64,000 nt of DNA, taken from Christensenella sp. UBA6880. Its GTDB lineage: Bacteria > Bacillota > Clostridia > Christensenellales > CAG-917. Shown here in pieces: positions 33,290-41,073 of the stretch. The notes below the pieces were generated by a model that ran no database searches, had not been told where the DNA came from, and was given only the letters and a program-made list of their open reading frames with translations. A program made the translations under genes and the position numbers. The DNA lies in contig DKCG01000026.1 in the NCBI GenBank assembly GCA_002449145.1, positions 87,621-151,620 on the forward strand, read 5' to 3'. The stretch's first letter is position 1, and every line of letters starts with the position of its first letter.

Positions 33290-34669
33290 ATGATTCATTC
33301 TTTCAAACTTAACGGATACAATATCGTGCTCGATACGGCAAGCGGAAGCGTGCATAGCGTGGACGACGTAGCGTACGACGTCATAAACTCGTACGAGGAC
33401 AAAAGCAAAGAGCAAATCGTCAAAGACGTGGTTGCAAAGTACGAAAACCAAGGCGTTTGCGAGCAGGACGTAATCGAGTGCATAGACGATGTAGAGGAAT
33501 TGAAGGCGCAAGGCAAACTCTTTTCCGAAGACACGTTCAAGCCCGACGTCGACGTTCTTGCAAAACGCAATACCGTGCTTAAAGCGATGTGCTTGCACGT
33601 TGCGCACACTTGCAACCTCAACTGCGAATATTGTTTCGCATCGCAAGGCAAATATCACGGCGAGCGCGCGCTTATGTCGTACGAAGTGGGCAAACGCGCT
33701 CTCGATTTCCTCGTCGAAAACAGCGGAACGCGCCGCAATCTCGAAGTGGACTTCTTCGGCGGCGAACCGCTTATGAACTGGCAGGTTGTCAAAGACCTCG
33801 TGGCATACGCTCGTTCGATAGAGAAAGAGCACGGCAAAAACTTCCGCTTTACGCTCACGACCAACGGTATGCTCGTTGACGACGACGTAATCGAATTTGC
33901 CAACAAGGAAATGGACAACGTCGTTTTGTCTCTCGACGGCAGAAAAGAGATAAACGACCATTTCAGACACACCATAGGCGGCGTGGGAAGTTACGATATA
34001 ATCGTGCCGAAATTCCAAAAATTCGTCAAAGCGAGAGGCGGAAAAAACTACTATATGCGCGGCACGTTTACGCACAGAAATCCCGACTTCACGAAGGATA
34101 TTCAAACTATGCTCGACCTCGGCTTCGACGAGTTGAGTATGGAACCCGTCGTATGTCCGCCCACCGACAAGTACGCGCTCGACGAGGACGACAAAAAGGT
34201 CATCTTCAAAGAGTACGAAAAACTTGCCGATATGATGATTGAAAGAAGAAAGCAGGGCAAACCCTTCACGTTCTATCACTATATGCTCAACCTCGAAGGC
34301 GGTCCGTGCATATACAAGCGTATATCTGGCTGCGGAAGCGGCACGGAATATCTCGCCGTAACGCCCACCGGCGAACTCTATCCTTGCCATCAGTTCGTCG
34401 GCAACAAAGAGTATCTTATGGGCGATATATGGAAGGGCGTCACGAACACGGAAATTCAATCCAAGTTCAAAAAGTGCAACGCATATTCGAGAAAAGAGTG
34501 CGACGAGTGCTGGGCAAGGCTGTATTGCTCGGGCGGTTGCGCGGCGAACGCATACAACGCCACGGGCGACGTGAACGGCGTTTACAAGTACGGTTGCGAC
34601 CTTTTCAAAAAGCGTATCGAATGTGCGATAATGCTCAAAGTGGACGAGCAACTCGGTGAGGAAGAATAA
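33290..34669 (+). CDS. scfB: SCIFF radical SAM maturase
   Basis: 459 residues; the start MIHSFKLNGYNIVLD and GSVHSVDDVAYDVI are conserved in the family and form the peptide-recognition domain. Radical SAM motif CNLNCEYCF (CxxxCxxC, about 108-115). The SPASM/twitch region binds two auxiliary [4Fe-4S] clusters: ISGCGSGTEYLAV, YPCHQFVGN, CDECWARLYCSGGCAAN and YKYGCDL. It forms Cys thioether bonds in the upstream SCIFF peptide. YbaK follows six bases downstream. Confidence 0.95.
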   Translation: MIHSFKLNGYNIVLDTASGSVHSVDDVAYDVINSYEDKSKEQIVKDVVAKYENQGVCEQDVIECIDDVEELKAQGKLFSEDTFKPDVDVLAKRNTVLKAMCLHVAHTCNLNCEYCFASQGKYHGERALMSYEVGKRALDFLVENSGTRRNLEVDFFGGEPLMNWQVVKDLVAYARSIEKEHGKNFRFTLTTNGMLVDDDVIEFANKEMDNVVLSLDGRKEINDHFRHTIGGVGSYDIIVPKFQKFVKARGGKNYYMRGTFTHRNPDFTKDIQTMLDLGFDELSMEPVVCPPTDKYALDEDDKKVIFKEYEKLADMMIERRKQGKPFTFYHYMLNLEGGPCIYKRISGCGSGTEYLAVTPTGELYPCHQFVGNKEYLMGDIWKGVTNTEIQSKFKKCNAYSRKECDECWARLYCSGGCAANAYNATGDVNGVYKYGCDLFKKRIECAIMLKVDEQLGEEE

Positions 34670-34675
34670 GAAAAT

Positions 34676-35164
34676 ATGGCAAAAGAAAAACTTGAAAAAA
34701 CCAACGCTATGCGCATACTTGACCAAAAGAAAGTCGCCTACAAAGAGCATATACTCGGCATAACCGAAGCGGTGAGCGGCGTTGAAGCGGCAACCCTTTT
34801 GGGCGTGGATGAAAACCTCGTTTTCAAGACTCTCGTGACCGTCGGCAAAAGCCTCGAACATTACGTTTTCGTAGTGCCGGTCGCAAGCGAACTCGACTTG
34901 AAAAAGGCGGCGGCGTGCGTAAACGAAAAGAGCGTGGAAATGGTCAAATCGAAAGACTTGCTTCCGCTTACGGGTTACGTTCACGGCGGCTGTTCGCCCC
35001 TGGGTATGAAAAAGTTTTTCAAGACCACGTTTGACGAAAGTGCGCAGAATGTCGACAGGATTTTCTTTTCGGGCGGACGTATAGGCTTTCAAATAGAAAC
35101 CACTCTTTCCGAACTTAAAAAGGCGATAACCTTTCAAGTGAAAGATATAACGGTTAAGCAATAA
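34676..35164 (+). CDS. ybaK: Cys-tRNA(Pro) deacylase YbaK/EbsC
   Basis: 162 residues, usual length. NAMRILDQKKVAYKEH, VFKTLV (the catalytic Lys in the K-T-L motif), VPVASELDLKKAA and GYVHGGCSPLGMKK are YbaK hallmarks. It removes cysteine misattached to tRNA-Pro in trans. Six bases after scfB, so probably co-transcribed; whether its presence beside a Cys-rich peptide is meaningful is unknown. Confidence 0.92.
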   Translation: MAKEKLEKTNAMRILDQKKVAYKEHILGITEAVSGVEAATLLGVDENLVFKTLVTVGKSLEHYVFVVPVASELDLKKAAACVNEKSVEMVKSKDLLPLTGYVHGGCSPLGMKKFFKTTFDESAQNVDRIFFSGGRIGFQIETTLSELKKAITFQVKDITVKQ

Positions 35165-35214
35165 TCGTAGACAATAACGGTAAACGAAATAATTGCGCAA
35201 AATCGCAAAACGCG

Positions 35215-36852
35215 ATGTTTACGAAACTAAAAACGAGGGTTAAAAGTGCGAATATGAAAAAACGAGTTGATTCTGTTTTCAAAAACGCAACGATTGCAAC
35301 GCTTGTTTCGGCGGTGATTTTTGTCGCCGTGTTTTGTTTCTTTGCTCTTTTGCCGACTTCCGTTTGCGAGGCAAATTCCGCATTGCGCTACTATAAAGGG
35401 CGCAACTCGTTCGGCGTTATCCTCACCACGAAAGACAGCCCCGTCATCGTCGAAAAAGAGGACTTGACGTTCGATATTCAATTTGACGAACATTATCTCA
35501 ACGGACTTCAAATAGGGTCGGTCAGCGCAAAGTATACTTTCAAAAATACGAGCGATGCCGAGGCAAAAACGAACGTCGTTTTTCCTATCGATTTTTTAAG
35601 CGTTATTAATTATCAAAACAACGACGATTTTTCAAAATACGGCGTCAAAGTGAACGAAGAAACCGTAACGAGCAATCTTCGCTATTCCTACAAAATTCAA
35701 GGCAGCACGTTTTCGGTCGAGGATGATTTGGAATACCTCAAAGACGAGATTATCACCGACGAGTTTTACACGCCCGAAACGGTGGTGTACAAGTACGTTT
35801 ACGCTTGCACGGCGGGCGATTCCTTTTGCAAAATGTATTTCGGCGGAATCGACGCTCGCAAAGTCGTTTGCGACAACGTGTACACCTCGTACTGGCAAAA
35901 CCTCGACGGCGCGGAAAGCATAGGTTTTTGGGTGGACAAAAACGAGTATATTTTCTATTCGATAGGCGAGGAAATCGATTTTGCCGAAAGAGCGGAATTT
36001 TTCTCGGACTCCGAGAGAACGAGCAGAGTCAACGGCTCGTTCAAACTTTTGAGCAAGCAAGATATTACGTTCGGCGACCTTGCGTATCAATACTATGACG
36101 AAAATTACGGCGTGAGCAAAACAGACTGGTACAACGCAGTCTATGCAAGCCTTAAAGAAGTCTATCCCAAAATCGCGCAAGGATATTGTTTCAACGTTTA
36201 CAGAAACTTGTATTGTTGGTTTGAATACGATATGACGTTCGCGCCGCAAGAAACGCTTGTAAACGAGGTCGTCGCACCCCTTTATCCCGACATAAACGAG
36301 ATGTATTCGCCTTCTGTTTACGTCTTCAATTATCTCGTGTCGCCCGCTTCCACTTGGAAAAGTTTTGCGAATCTCAACGTCACGATAAACACGAATTACT
36401 ATCTCATCGACGATTCCGTGGGCTTCGAGCAAATCGAGGGCGGCTACGCTTGGCACAGCGATACGCTTCCGAGCAGCGAACTTCAATTCTCGCTCTGCAA
36501 GAGCCAGTATCCGAGCAGAACTTCGAGCGGTATAAGTGTGAACACGATAATAAATATAATTCTGCTTACCGTGCTCGAACCGCTTTTCATAGTCATCGTC
36601 GGACTGGTCATTGTGATTGTCGTCATAAAGAAAAAGGAAAAGAACGCGAGGTACGGCGAGTCGAGAAACAAGTCGAAACGCGCCCGCAAAAGCAAGAATA
36701 AAAACGTGAATAAGGCGGATTCCGACTCAAACAACGGCGAGCAATGCGGCAATATTTTCGGCGAAGAAAACAAAAACGAAAACGAGCCGAAAAATATCGA
36801 TTTATCAAACGATAAAGAAGAAAACGGCGCAAACGACGATACGTCGAAATAA
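35215..36852 (+). CDS. large bitopic membrane protein, unknown
   Basis: 545 residues; ATG 35254 (residue 14) is an alternative start. N-terminal helix (about 26-47, TLVSAVIFVAVFCFFALLP), an extracytoplasmic domain of about 390 residues rich in Tyr, Asp and Asn with beta-strand pattern (VSAKYTFKNTSDAEAKTNVV resembles proteins with an interface-type DUF on the outer face), a C-terminal helix (about 455-478, LEPLFIVIVGLVIVIVVI), then a cytoplasmic tail first Lys-rich and then Glu/Asn/Asp-rich. Six cysteines are in the outer domain. No family assigned. Located between the SCIFF locus and rex. Confidence 0.6.
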   Translation: MFTKLKTRVKSANMKKRVDSVFKNATIATLVSAVIFVAVFCFFALLPTSVCEANSALRYYKGRNSFGVILTTKDSPVIVEKEDLTFDIQFDEHYLNGLQIGSVSAKYTFKNTSDAEAKTNVVFPIDFLSVINYQNNDDFSKYGVKVNEETVTSNLRYSYKIQGSTFSVEDDLEYLKDEIITDEFYTPETVVYKYVYACTAGDSFCKMYFGGIDARKVVCDNVYTSYWQNLDGAESIGFWVDKNEYIFYSIGEEIDFAERAEFFSDSERTSRVNGSFKLLSKQDITFGDLAYQYYDENYGVSKTDWYNAVYASLKEVYPKIAQGYCFNVYRNLYCWFEYDMTFAPQETLVNEVVAPLYPDINEMYSPSVYVFNYLVSPASTWKSFANLNVTINTNYYLIDDSVGFEQIEGGYAWHSDTLPSSELQFSLCKSQYPSRTSSGISVNTIINIILLTVLEPLFIVIVGLVIVIVVIKKKEKNARYGESRNKSKRARKSKNKNVNKADSDSNNGEQCGNIFGEENKNENEPKNIDLSNDKEENGANDDTSK

Positions 36853-36928
36853 CGCGAGTAACAACGTTGCAAGTGTGCAATCGAGAATTATCGATTGCAT
36901 ATTTTTTTGCCCGTTTTCCATTAAAAAT

Positions 36929-37003
36929 TATCGATAGACGGCGAAATATCGATATATTCTTGACAATTCGATATAATAAGAAGTATATTTTTATCGATAA
37001 AAA
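36929..37003. promoter_or_regulatory. rex promoter region with three TATCGATA palindromes
   Basis: TATCGATA occurs at 36929-36936, 36947-36954 and 36992-36999, the last inside a perfect 16-bp palindrome TTTTTATCGATAAAAA (36988-37003). A likely promoter is TTGACA (36960-36965), 18 bases, TATATT (36984-36989), so the last palindrome covers the transcription start. It does not match the usual Rex box (TTGTTAA-N4-TTAACAA); possible lineage-specific Rex operator or another regulator's site. Confidence 0.55.
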
Positions 37004-37020
37004 CCGAAGAGGTGCGCTGT

Positions 37021-37665
37021 ATGACCAAAGATAATAAAGAAATCTCGAAGGCGACTCTCAACAGATTGCCGTCTTACCTCAAATATTTGTATCAACTCGA
37101 CAAACTCAACGTCGCAACGGTTTCGAGCACCACGATTGCAAACGGACTCAATCTCAATCCCGTGCAGGTGCGAAAGGACATCGCACTCGTATCGTCGGTG
37201 GCGGGCAAACCCAAAATGGGTTACGTCACGAAGGAAATCATCGCCGACCTTGAAAGTTTCCTCGGCTACAACAACACTCACGACGCGGTTTTGGTGGGCG
37301 TGGGCGGACTCGGCAAAGCGTTTTTGGGTTACGGTGGTTTTGAAAACTACGGCTTGAACATAGTGGCGGCGTTCGACAACAACGACAGAATAATAAACAC
37401 CAAAATCAACGGCAAACCCGTGTACGACGTTGCAAAACTCAAAGAAATCGTCGAAAGATTCAACATCCAAATCGGTATCATAACCGTGCCGTCTTATGCG
37501 GCGCAAGAAGTTGCCGACAGAATGGTGAGCGCGGGCATAAAGGCGATATGGAACTTTGCTTCGGTGCACCTAAACATTCCCTCGAACATCGCGCTTAAAA
37601 ACGAAGACCTTGCGTCCTCGCTCGCGCTGTTGTCCTTGCAAATCCAACAAAACCGCAACGACTAA
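37021..37665 (+). CDS. rex: redox-sensing transcriptional repressor Rex
   Basis: 214 residues from ATG 37021 (GAAGAGGTG upstream). N-terminal winged helix with LPSYLKYLYQLDKLN and the Rex DNA-reading helix LNPVQVRKDIALV, then a Rossmann domain VLVGVGGLGKAFLGY, AAFDNNDRIINTKINGKPVY and the C-terminal swapped helix SLALLSLQIQ. Rex releases DNA when NADH/NAD+ is high and controls fermentation genes. KDIALV replaces the common KDLAYFG-type stretch, so its operator may differ. Confidence 0.93.
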   Translation: MTKDNKEISKATLNRLPSYLKYLYQLDKLNVATVSSTTIANGLNLNPVQVRKDIALVSSVAGKPKMGYVTKEIIADLESFLGYNNTHDAVLVGVGGLGKAFLGYGGFENYGLNIVAAFDNNDRIINTKINGKPVYDVAKLKEIVERFNIQIGIITVPSYAAQEVADRMVSAGIKAIWNFASVHLNIPSNIALKNEDLASSLALLSLQIQQNRND

Positions 37666-37693
37666 ATAAAGGGAAACGAATCGATTGTAAAAC

Positions 37694-37725
37694 CAGAGGT
37701 AAGCAAAACGCTTGCCTCTGTTTTT
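37694..37725 (+). terminator. terminator after rex
   Basis: CAGAGGTAAGC-aaaac-GCTTGCCTCTG (one T-G wobble) followed by TTTTT. Confidence 0.88.
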
Positions 37726-37846
37726 ACAATGTTTTTTCGCGTTTTTATGAGCCGTTCGCGCAGGGTTAATGTTCGACGATTTGAAAAAAACATTGCTATA
37801 TTTATTATATTATGTTAATATTTTAGGAAGAATAAGGAGATTGATT

Positions 37847-38284
37847 ATGCTCTCACTCGAATGTCAAACAGTGTACGACATCATTCGCCAAATCGCCGGC
37901 GAGGAAGAAGTGTACAAAATCATAGAAGCGGACGAAATTTTGGAAAGAATACCAAAAGCAATACCCCTTTCCAAAATACAGTTGTCGGCAATCATAAGAG
38001 AACTCAAAGACAGAGAGTACATACTCGTGAAATACTTTACGCCCGACGAGTACTGTCTCAGCGTGGCTAAGAGGCTCGAAGAAGTCCCCAAAGCCGCCGC
38101 GCAAGCACCTGCCGTTGAGGAGGAAAAGCAGCAAGAGCGCACTCTTTATCAAAACAAACAAGTCAAGGCAAAACCCGAAAAGACGGTCGGCAAAGGCGTA
38201 TTGTTTTTGATGTCCCTTCTCGGAAGCCTTGTTGGCAGTGCTATAGTGGCAGTCATAACAGTTTTGCTTATAAAATTTTTATGA
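37847..38284 (+). CDS. winged-helix-like protein with C-terminal membrane anchor, paralogue 1
   Basis: 145 residues from ATG 37847 (AAGGAG at 37834-37839; a longer frame from 37,769 lacks support). Residues 1-80 look like a winged helix: ADEILERIPKAIPLSKIQL, SAIIRELKDREYILVKYFTP, EYCLSV. A Gln/Glu-rich linker leads to one C-terminal helix (about 123-145, LFLMSLLGSLVGSAIVAVIT). Same layout as the gene at 38,602, suggesting a duplicated pair. A possible promoter TTGAAA-16-TATTAT is at about 37,781-37,808. No family name recognised. Confidence 0.6.
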   Translation: MLSLECQTVYDIIRQIAGEEEVYKIIEADEILERIPKAIPLSKIQLSAIIRELKDREYILVKYFTPDEYCLSVAKRLEEVPKAAAQAPAVEEEKQQERTLYQNKQVKAKPEKTVGKGVLFLMSLLGSLVGSAIVAVITVLLIKFL

Positions 38285-38300
38285 GCAAAACTGTGAAACT

Positions 38301-38575
38301 TATAAACGGAATGTGCTAATTCGCAGACGGAACGCGAGCCGCAAGGCGGCGAGGAAGCGAGCGTCGAGCTTGACGGATAGTACAAGTGAACGGGCGAGTG
38401 TGGATTTTTTCGCCCGTGAACGAGTGGCATAACAAGAGAACGATACTTTTCTATGCGAGCACCGAGTGTTGCCCCACGCAGAGCGGACGCCGTGGGTTCC
38501 CTCAAAGTATGCAGAGGGGGAACGGCGGTAGGGGAAACACGTGAGGAAGGGGGAAAGTTCAAATTCAAGTATCTT
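38301..38575. repeat. dispersed intergenic repeat, copy B2
   Basis: GGAATGTGCTAATTCGCAGA and ACGGAACGCGAGCCGCAAGG match 1,000-1,040 and 43,905-43,940. An internal hairpin CGGGCGAG(...)TTCGCCCG follows; the end CACGTGAGGAAGGGGGAAA is shared with family C. Splits the two winged-helix-like paralogues. No gene in the gap. Confidence 0.8.
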
Positions 38576-38601
38576 ATTAAAGTAAAGGAATAGCGTATAA
38601 A

Positions 38602-39006
38602 ATGCAAGTGCAAGTTGACAGACAGCACGTCTTGACAAAAAAAGAAAAAGCGGTGATGAGAGTTATCTATCAAGAGGCGGAAAAACAAAACGGCTCTTGT
38701 TTGCTCACGCCTATCGAGATTTTCGAGAAACTTCCGCTTGACTTGCCTTTTGAAGAAGACGAACTCGACACCACTTTGCGCAATCTCGAAATCGACGATT
38801 ATTTCGACATAACACGCTCTGACAAGAAAGGCGAGTTGGTGTATTGCATCAATATGCAAAAGAAAGGACTTCAATTCGCAAGGGTCGAGCGCGCTTTTAA
38901 GAGCAATCTCGTGTTCAAGATACTTTTGACGCTCGGACTCAGCGTCGTGACTGCGCTCATAGGCGTCGGCATAAGGCAGTTGGTTGCGCTTTTACTCGGA
39001 CAATGA
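38602..39006 (+). CDS. winged-helix-like protein with C-terminal membrane anchor, paralogue 2
   Basis: 134 residues. HVLTKKEKAVMRVIYQEAEK and TPIEIFEKLPLDLPFEEDEL then TTLRNLEIDDYFDITRSDK give the same helix-helix-wing pattern as paralogue 1; the C-terminal helix (about 105-130, ILLTLGLSVVTALIGVGIRQ) is a tail anchor. The stop overlaps the uvrB ATG (ATGA), so it is translationally coupled to uvrB. Possibly a membrane-bound regulator, or a non-DNA-binding wHTH adaptor. Confidence 0.6.
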   Translation: MQVQVDRQHVLTKKEKAVMRVIYQEAEKQNGSCLLTPIEIFEKLPLDLPFEEDELDTTLRNLEIDDYFDITRSDKKGELVYCINMQKKGLQFARVERAFKSNLVFKILLTLGLSVVTALIGVGIRQLVALLLGQ

Positions 39007-40958
39007 AATTTGAACTGGTCAGTAAATACAAGCCTACGGGCGACCAACCCGAGGCTATAAACAAAATCGTTGAGGGTCTGAAAGACGGATTCAACACCGA
39101 AGTTTTGCTGGGCGTTACGGGCTCGGGCAAAACTTTTACTATGGCGAACATTATCGAGCGTATGCAAAAACCGACGCTCGTCATCGCGCACAACAAGACT
39201 CTTGCGGCGCAACTTTGCAACGAACTTCGCGAGTTCTTCCCGAAAAACAGAGTTGAGTTTTTCGTTTCCTATTACGACTATTATCAGCCCGAAGCGTACA
39301 TTCCTCGCACGGACACGTACATCGAAAAAGACTTGCAAGTCAACGAGGAAATCGACAAACTGCGCAACTCCGCCACCGCCTCGCTTTGCGAGAGAGAGGA
39401 CACTATCGTCGTTGCGAGCGTATCCTGCATTTACGGCTTGGGTGCGCCGACCGACTATTTTGAAAATTCAATATCCTTGCGTGAAGGCGATGAAATCGAC
39501 CGCGACGAACTTGCTCGCCGCCTCGTAGACATTCAGTACAAGAGGGCGGATTTGGATTTCGTACGTTCAACGTTCCGTATGCGCGGCGATACGGTGGACA
39601 TTTTCCCGTCCACGAGTTCGGAAGTGGCGGTCAGAATCGAGATGTTCGGCGACACCGTCGAGCGCATTTGCGAGATTGACGGCACGACGTCCAAAGTGCT
39701 TAACGAACTCAAGCACACCTTGATTTTCCCTGCGACGCAGTACGTCATAAGCGGCGATAAAGAGGCGATTTTGCGCCGCATTATGCTCGACAAAGCCGAG
39801 CGTGTAAAATATTTCGAGGAAAGGGGAAAACTCATAGAGGCGCAACGCATAGACGAGAGAGTCAACTACGACGTCGAGATGATTCGAGAAGTCGGATATT
39901 GCAGCGGAATCGAAAACTATTCGCGCTACTTCGACGGCAGACAACCCGGGCAAGCACCGTACACGCTTCTCGACTTTTTCGGCAAGGACTTCATCACGTT
40001 TATAGACGAAAGTCATATGACCATTCCGCAAATCCGCGCTATGTACAACGGCGACAGAGCGAGAAAGGATAACCTTGTCGAGTACGGCTTCCGACTTCCG
40101 TCGGCGTACGACAACAGACCTTTGCGATTTGAGGAATTTGACGCACGCATACGCCAACTCGTGTGTATGTCCGCAACGCCCGCGCAGTACGAACTCGACA
40201 GAGCCGACCTCGTTGCCGAGCAGATTATAAGGCCGACGGGACTTTTGGATCCCGAAATTGAAATAAAGCCCATCGACGGACAAATCGACGACCTCATAGG
40301 CGAGATAAACGCCGTCGTGAAGAACAAGGGCAGAGTGCTCGTTACGACCCTCACCAAAAAGATGGCGGAAAACCTTACGGACTATCTCAAAGAATCCGGA
40401 ATCAAAGTGCGCTATATGCACTCGGACATCGACACGCTCGAACGTATCGACATAGTGAAAGGACTGCGCGAGGGCGAGTTCGACGTGCTTGTGGGCATCA
40501 ATCTTTTGCGTGAAGGTCTCGACCTTCCCGAAGTGCAACTCGTCGCCATACTCGACGCGGACAAGGAAGGCTTTTTGAGAAGCGAGAGCGCGCTCATTCA
40601 AACCATAGGCAGAGCGGCGAGAAACGACAAGGGCAAAGTGATTATGTACGCCGACACTATCACGCAAAGCATGCAAAAGGCGTATGACGAAACTATGCGC
40701 CGAAGAAAGATTCAAGACGAGTACAACAAGGCGCACGGCATAGTGCCAAAGACGGTCGTAAGCGCAATCAAAAATTCGCTTGAAATCACCAAAAAGGCAG
40801 TTAATAGCGAGAAATTGAGCGTTAAAGATATGATTAAGGAAGTTGAACGACTTAAAGGTCTTATGCAAGTCGCCGCCGAAAGACTGGATTTTGAAAAGGC
40901 GATTCTCATTCGCGACGAACTGAACGACCTTAAAAAGCAAATCAAAAAACTGAGTTGA
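39003..40958 (+). CDS. uvrB: excinuclease ABC subunit B
   Basis: 651 residues. Walker A LGVTGSGKTFTMAN (about 36-49), beta-hairpin region FVSYYDYYQPEAYIPRTDTY that inserts into DNA, DEXX-type TFIDESHMTIPQ, helicase motif VLVGINLLREGLDLPEV, and the C-terminal UVR motif LKGLMQVAAERLDFEKAILI. It verifies damage handed over by UvrA. Coupled to the upstream membrane winged-helix gene; uvrA follows after 115 bases. Confidence 0.97.
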   Translation: MKFELVSKYKPTGDQPEAINKIVEGLKDGFNTEVLLGVTGSGKTFTMANIIERMQKPTLVIAHNKTLAAQLCNELREFFPKNRVEFFVSYYDYYQPEAYIPRTDTYIEKDLQVNEEIDKLRNSATASLCEREDTIVVASVSCIYGLGAPTDYFENSISLREGDEIDRDELARRLVDIQYKRADLDFVRSTFRMRGDTVDIFPSTSSEVAVRIEMFGDTVERICEIDGTTSKVLNELKHTLIFPATQYVISGDKEAILRRIMLDKAERVKYFEERGKLIEAQRIDERVNYDVEMIREVGYCSGIENYSRYFDGRQPGQAPYTLLDFFGKDFITFIDESHMTIPQIRAMYNGDRARKDNLVEYGFRLPSAYDNRPLRFEEFDARIRQLVCMSATPAQYELDRADLVAEQIIRPTGLLDPEIEIKPIDGQIDDLIGEINAVVKNKGRVLVTTLTKKMAENLTDYLKESGIKVRYMHSDIDTLERIDIVKGLREGEFDVLVGINLLREGLDLPEVQLVAILDADKEGFLRSESALIQTIGRAARNDKGKVIMYADTITQSMQKAYDETMRRRKIQDEYNKAHGIVPKTVVSAIKNSLEITKKAVNSEKLSVKDMIKEVERLKGLMQVAAERLDFEKAILIRDELNDLKKQIKKLS

Positions 40959-41073
40959 CAAAGGAAAATCGAAAGAAAAAACAAGGCAAAATAGGACAAA
41001 ATAACAACGATAAAAAGGAGCGTAAAAAGTGTAAAAACGGACTTTTTGCGCAAGGCATATTTAGAAAAAAACT

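Noticed and set aside
33257..35200. Very long minus-strand frame over the SCIFF maturase and ybaK
   Set aside because: The opposite strand encodes two clearly recognisable proteins; the long frame is a codon-bias shadow with no domain.
36960..36977. TTGACA followed by TATAAT before rex as a promoter
   Set aside because: The spacer would be only six bases. TATATT at 36,984 with an 18-base spacer is more plausible.
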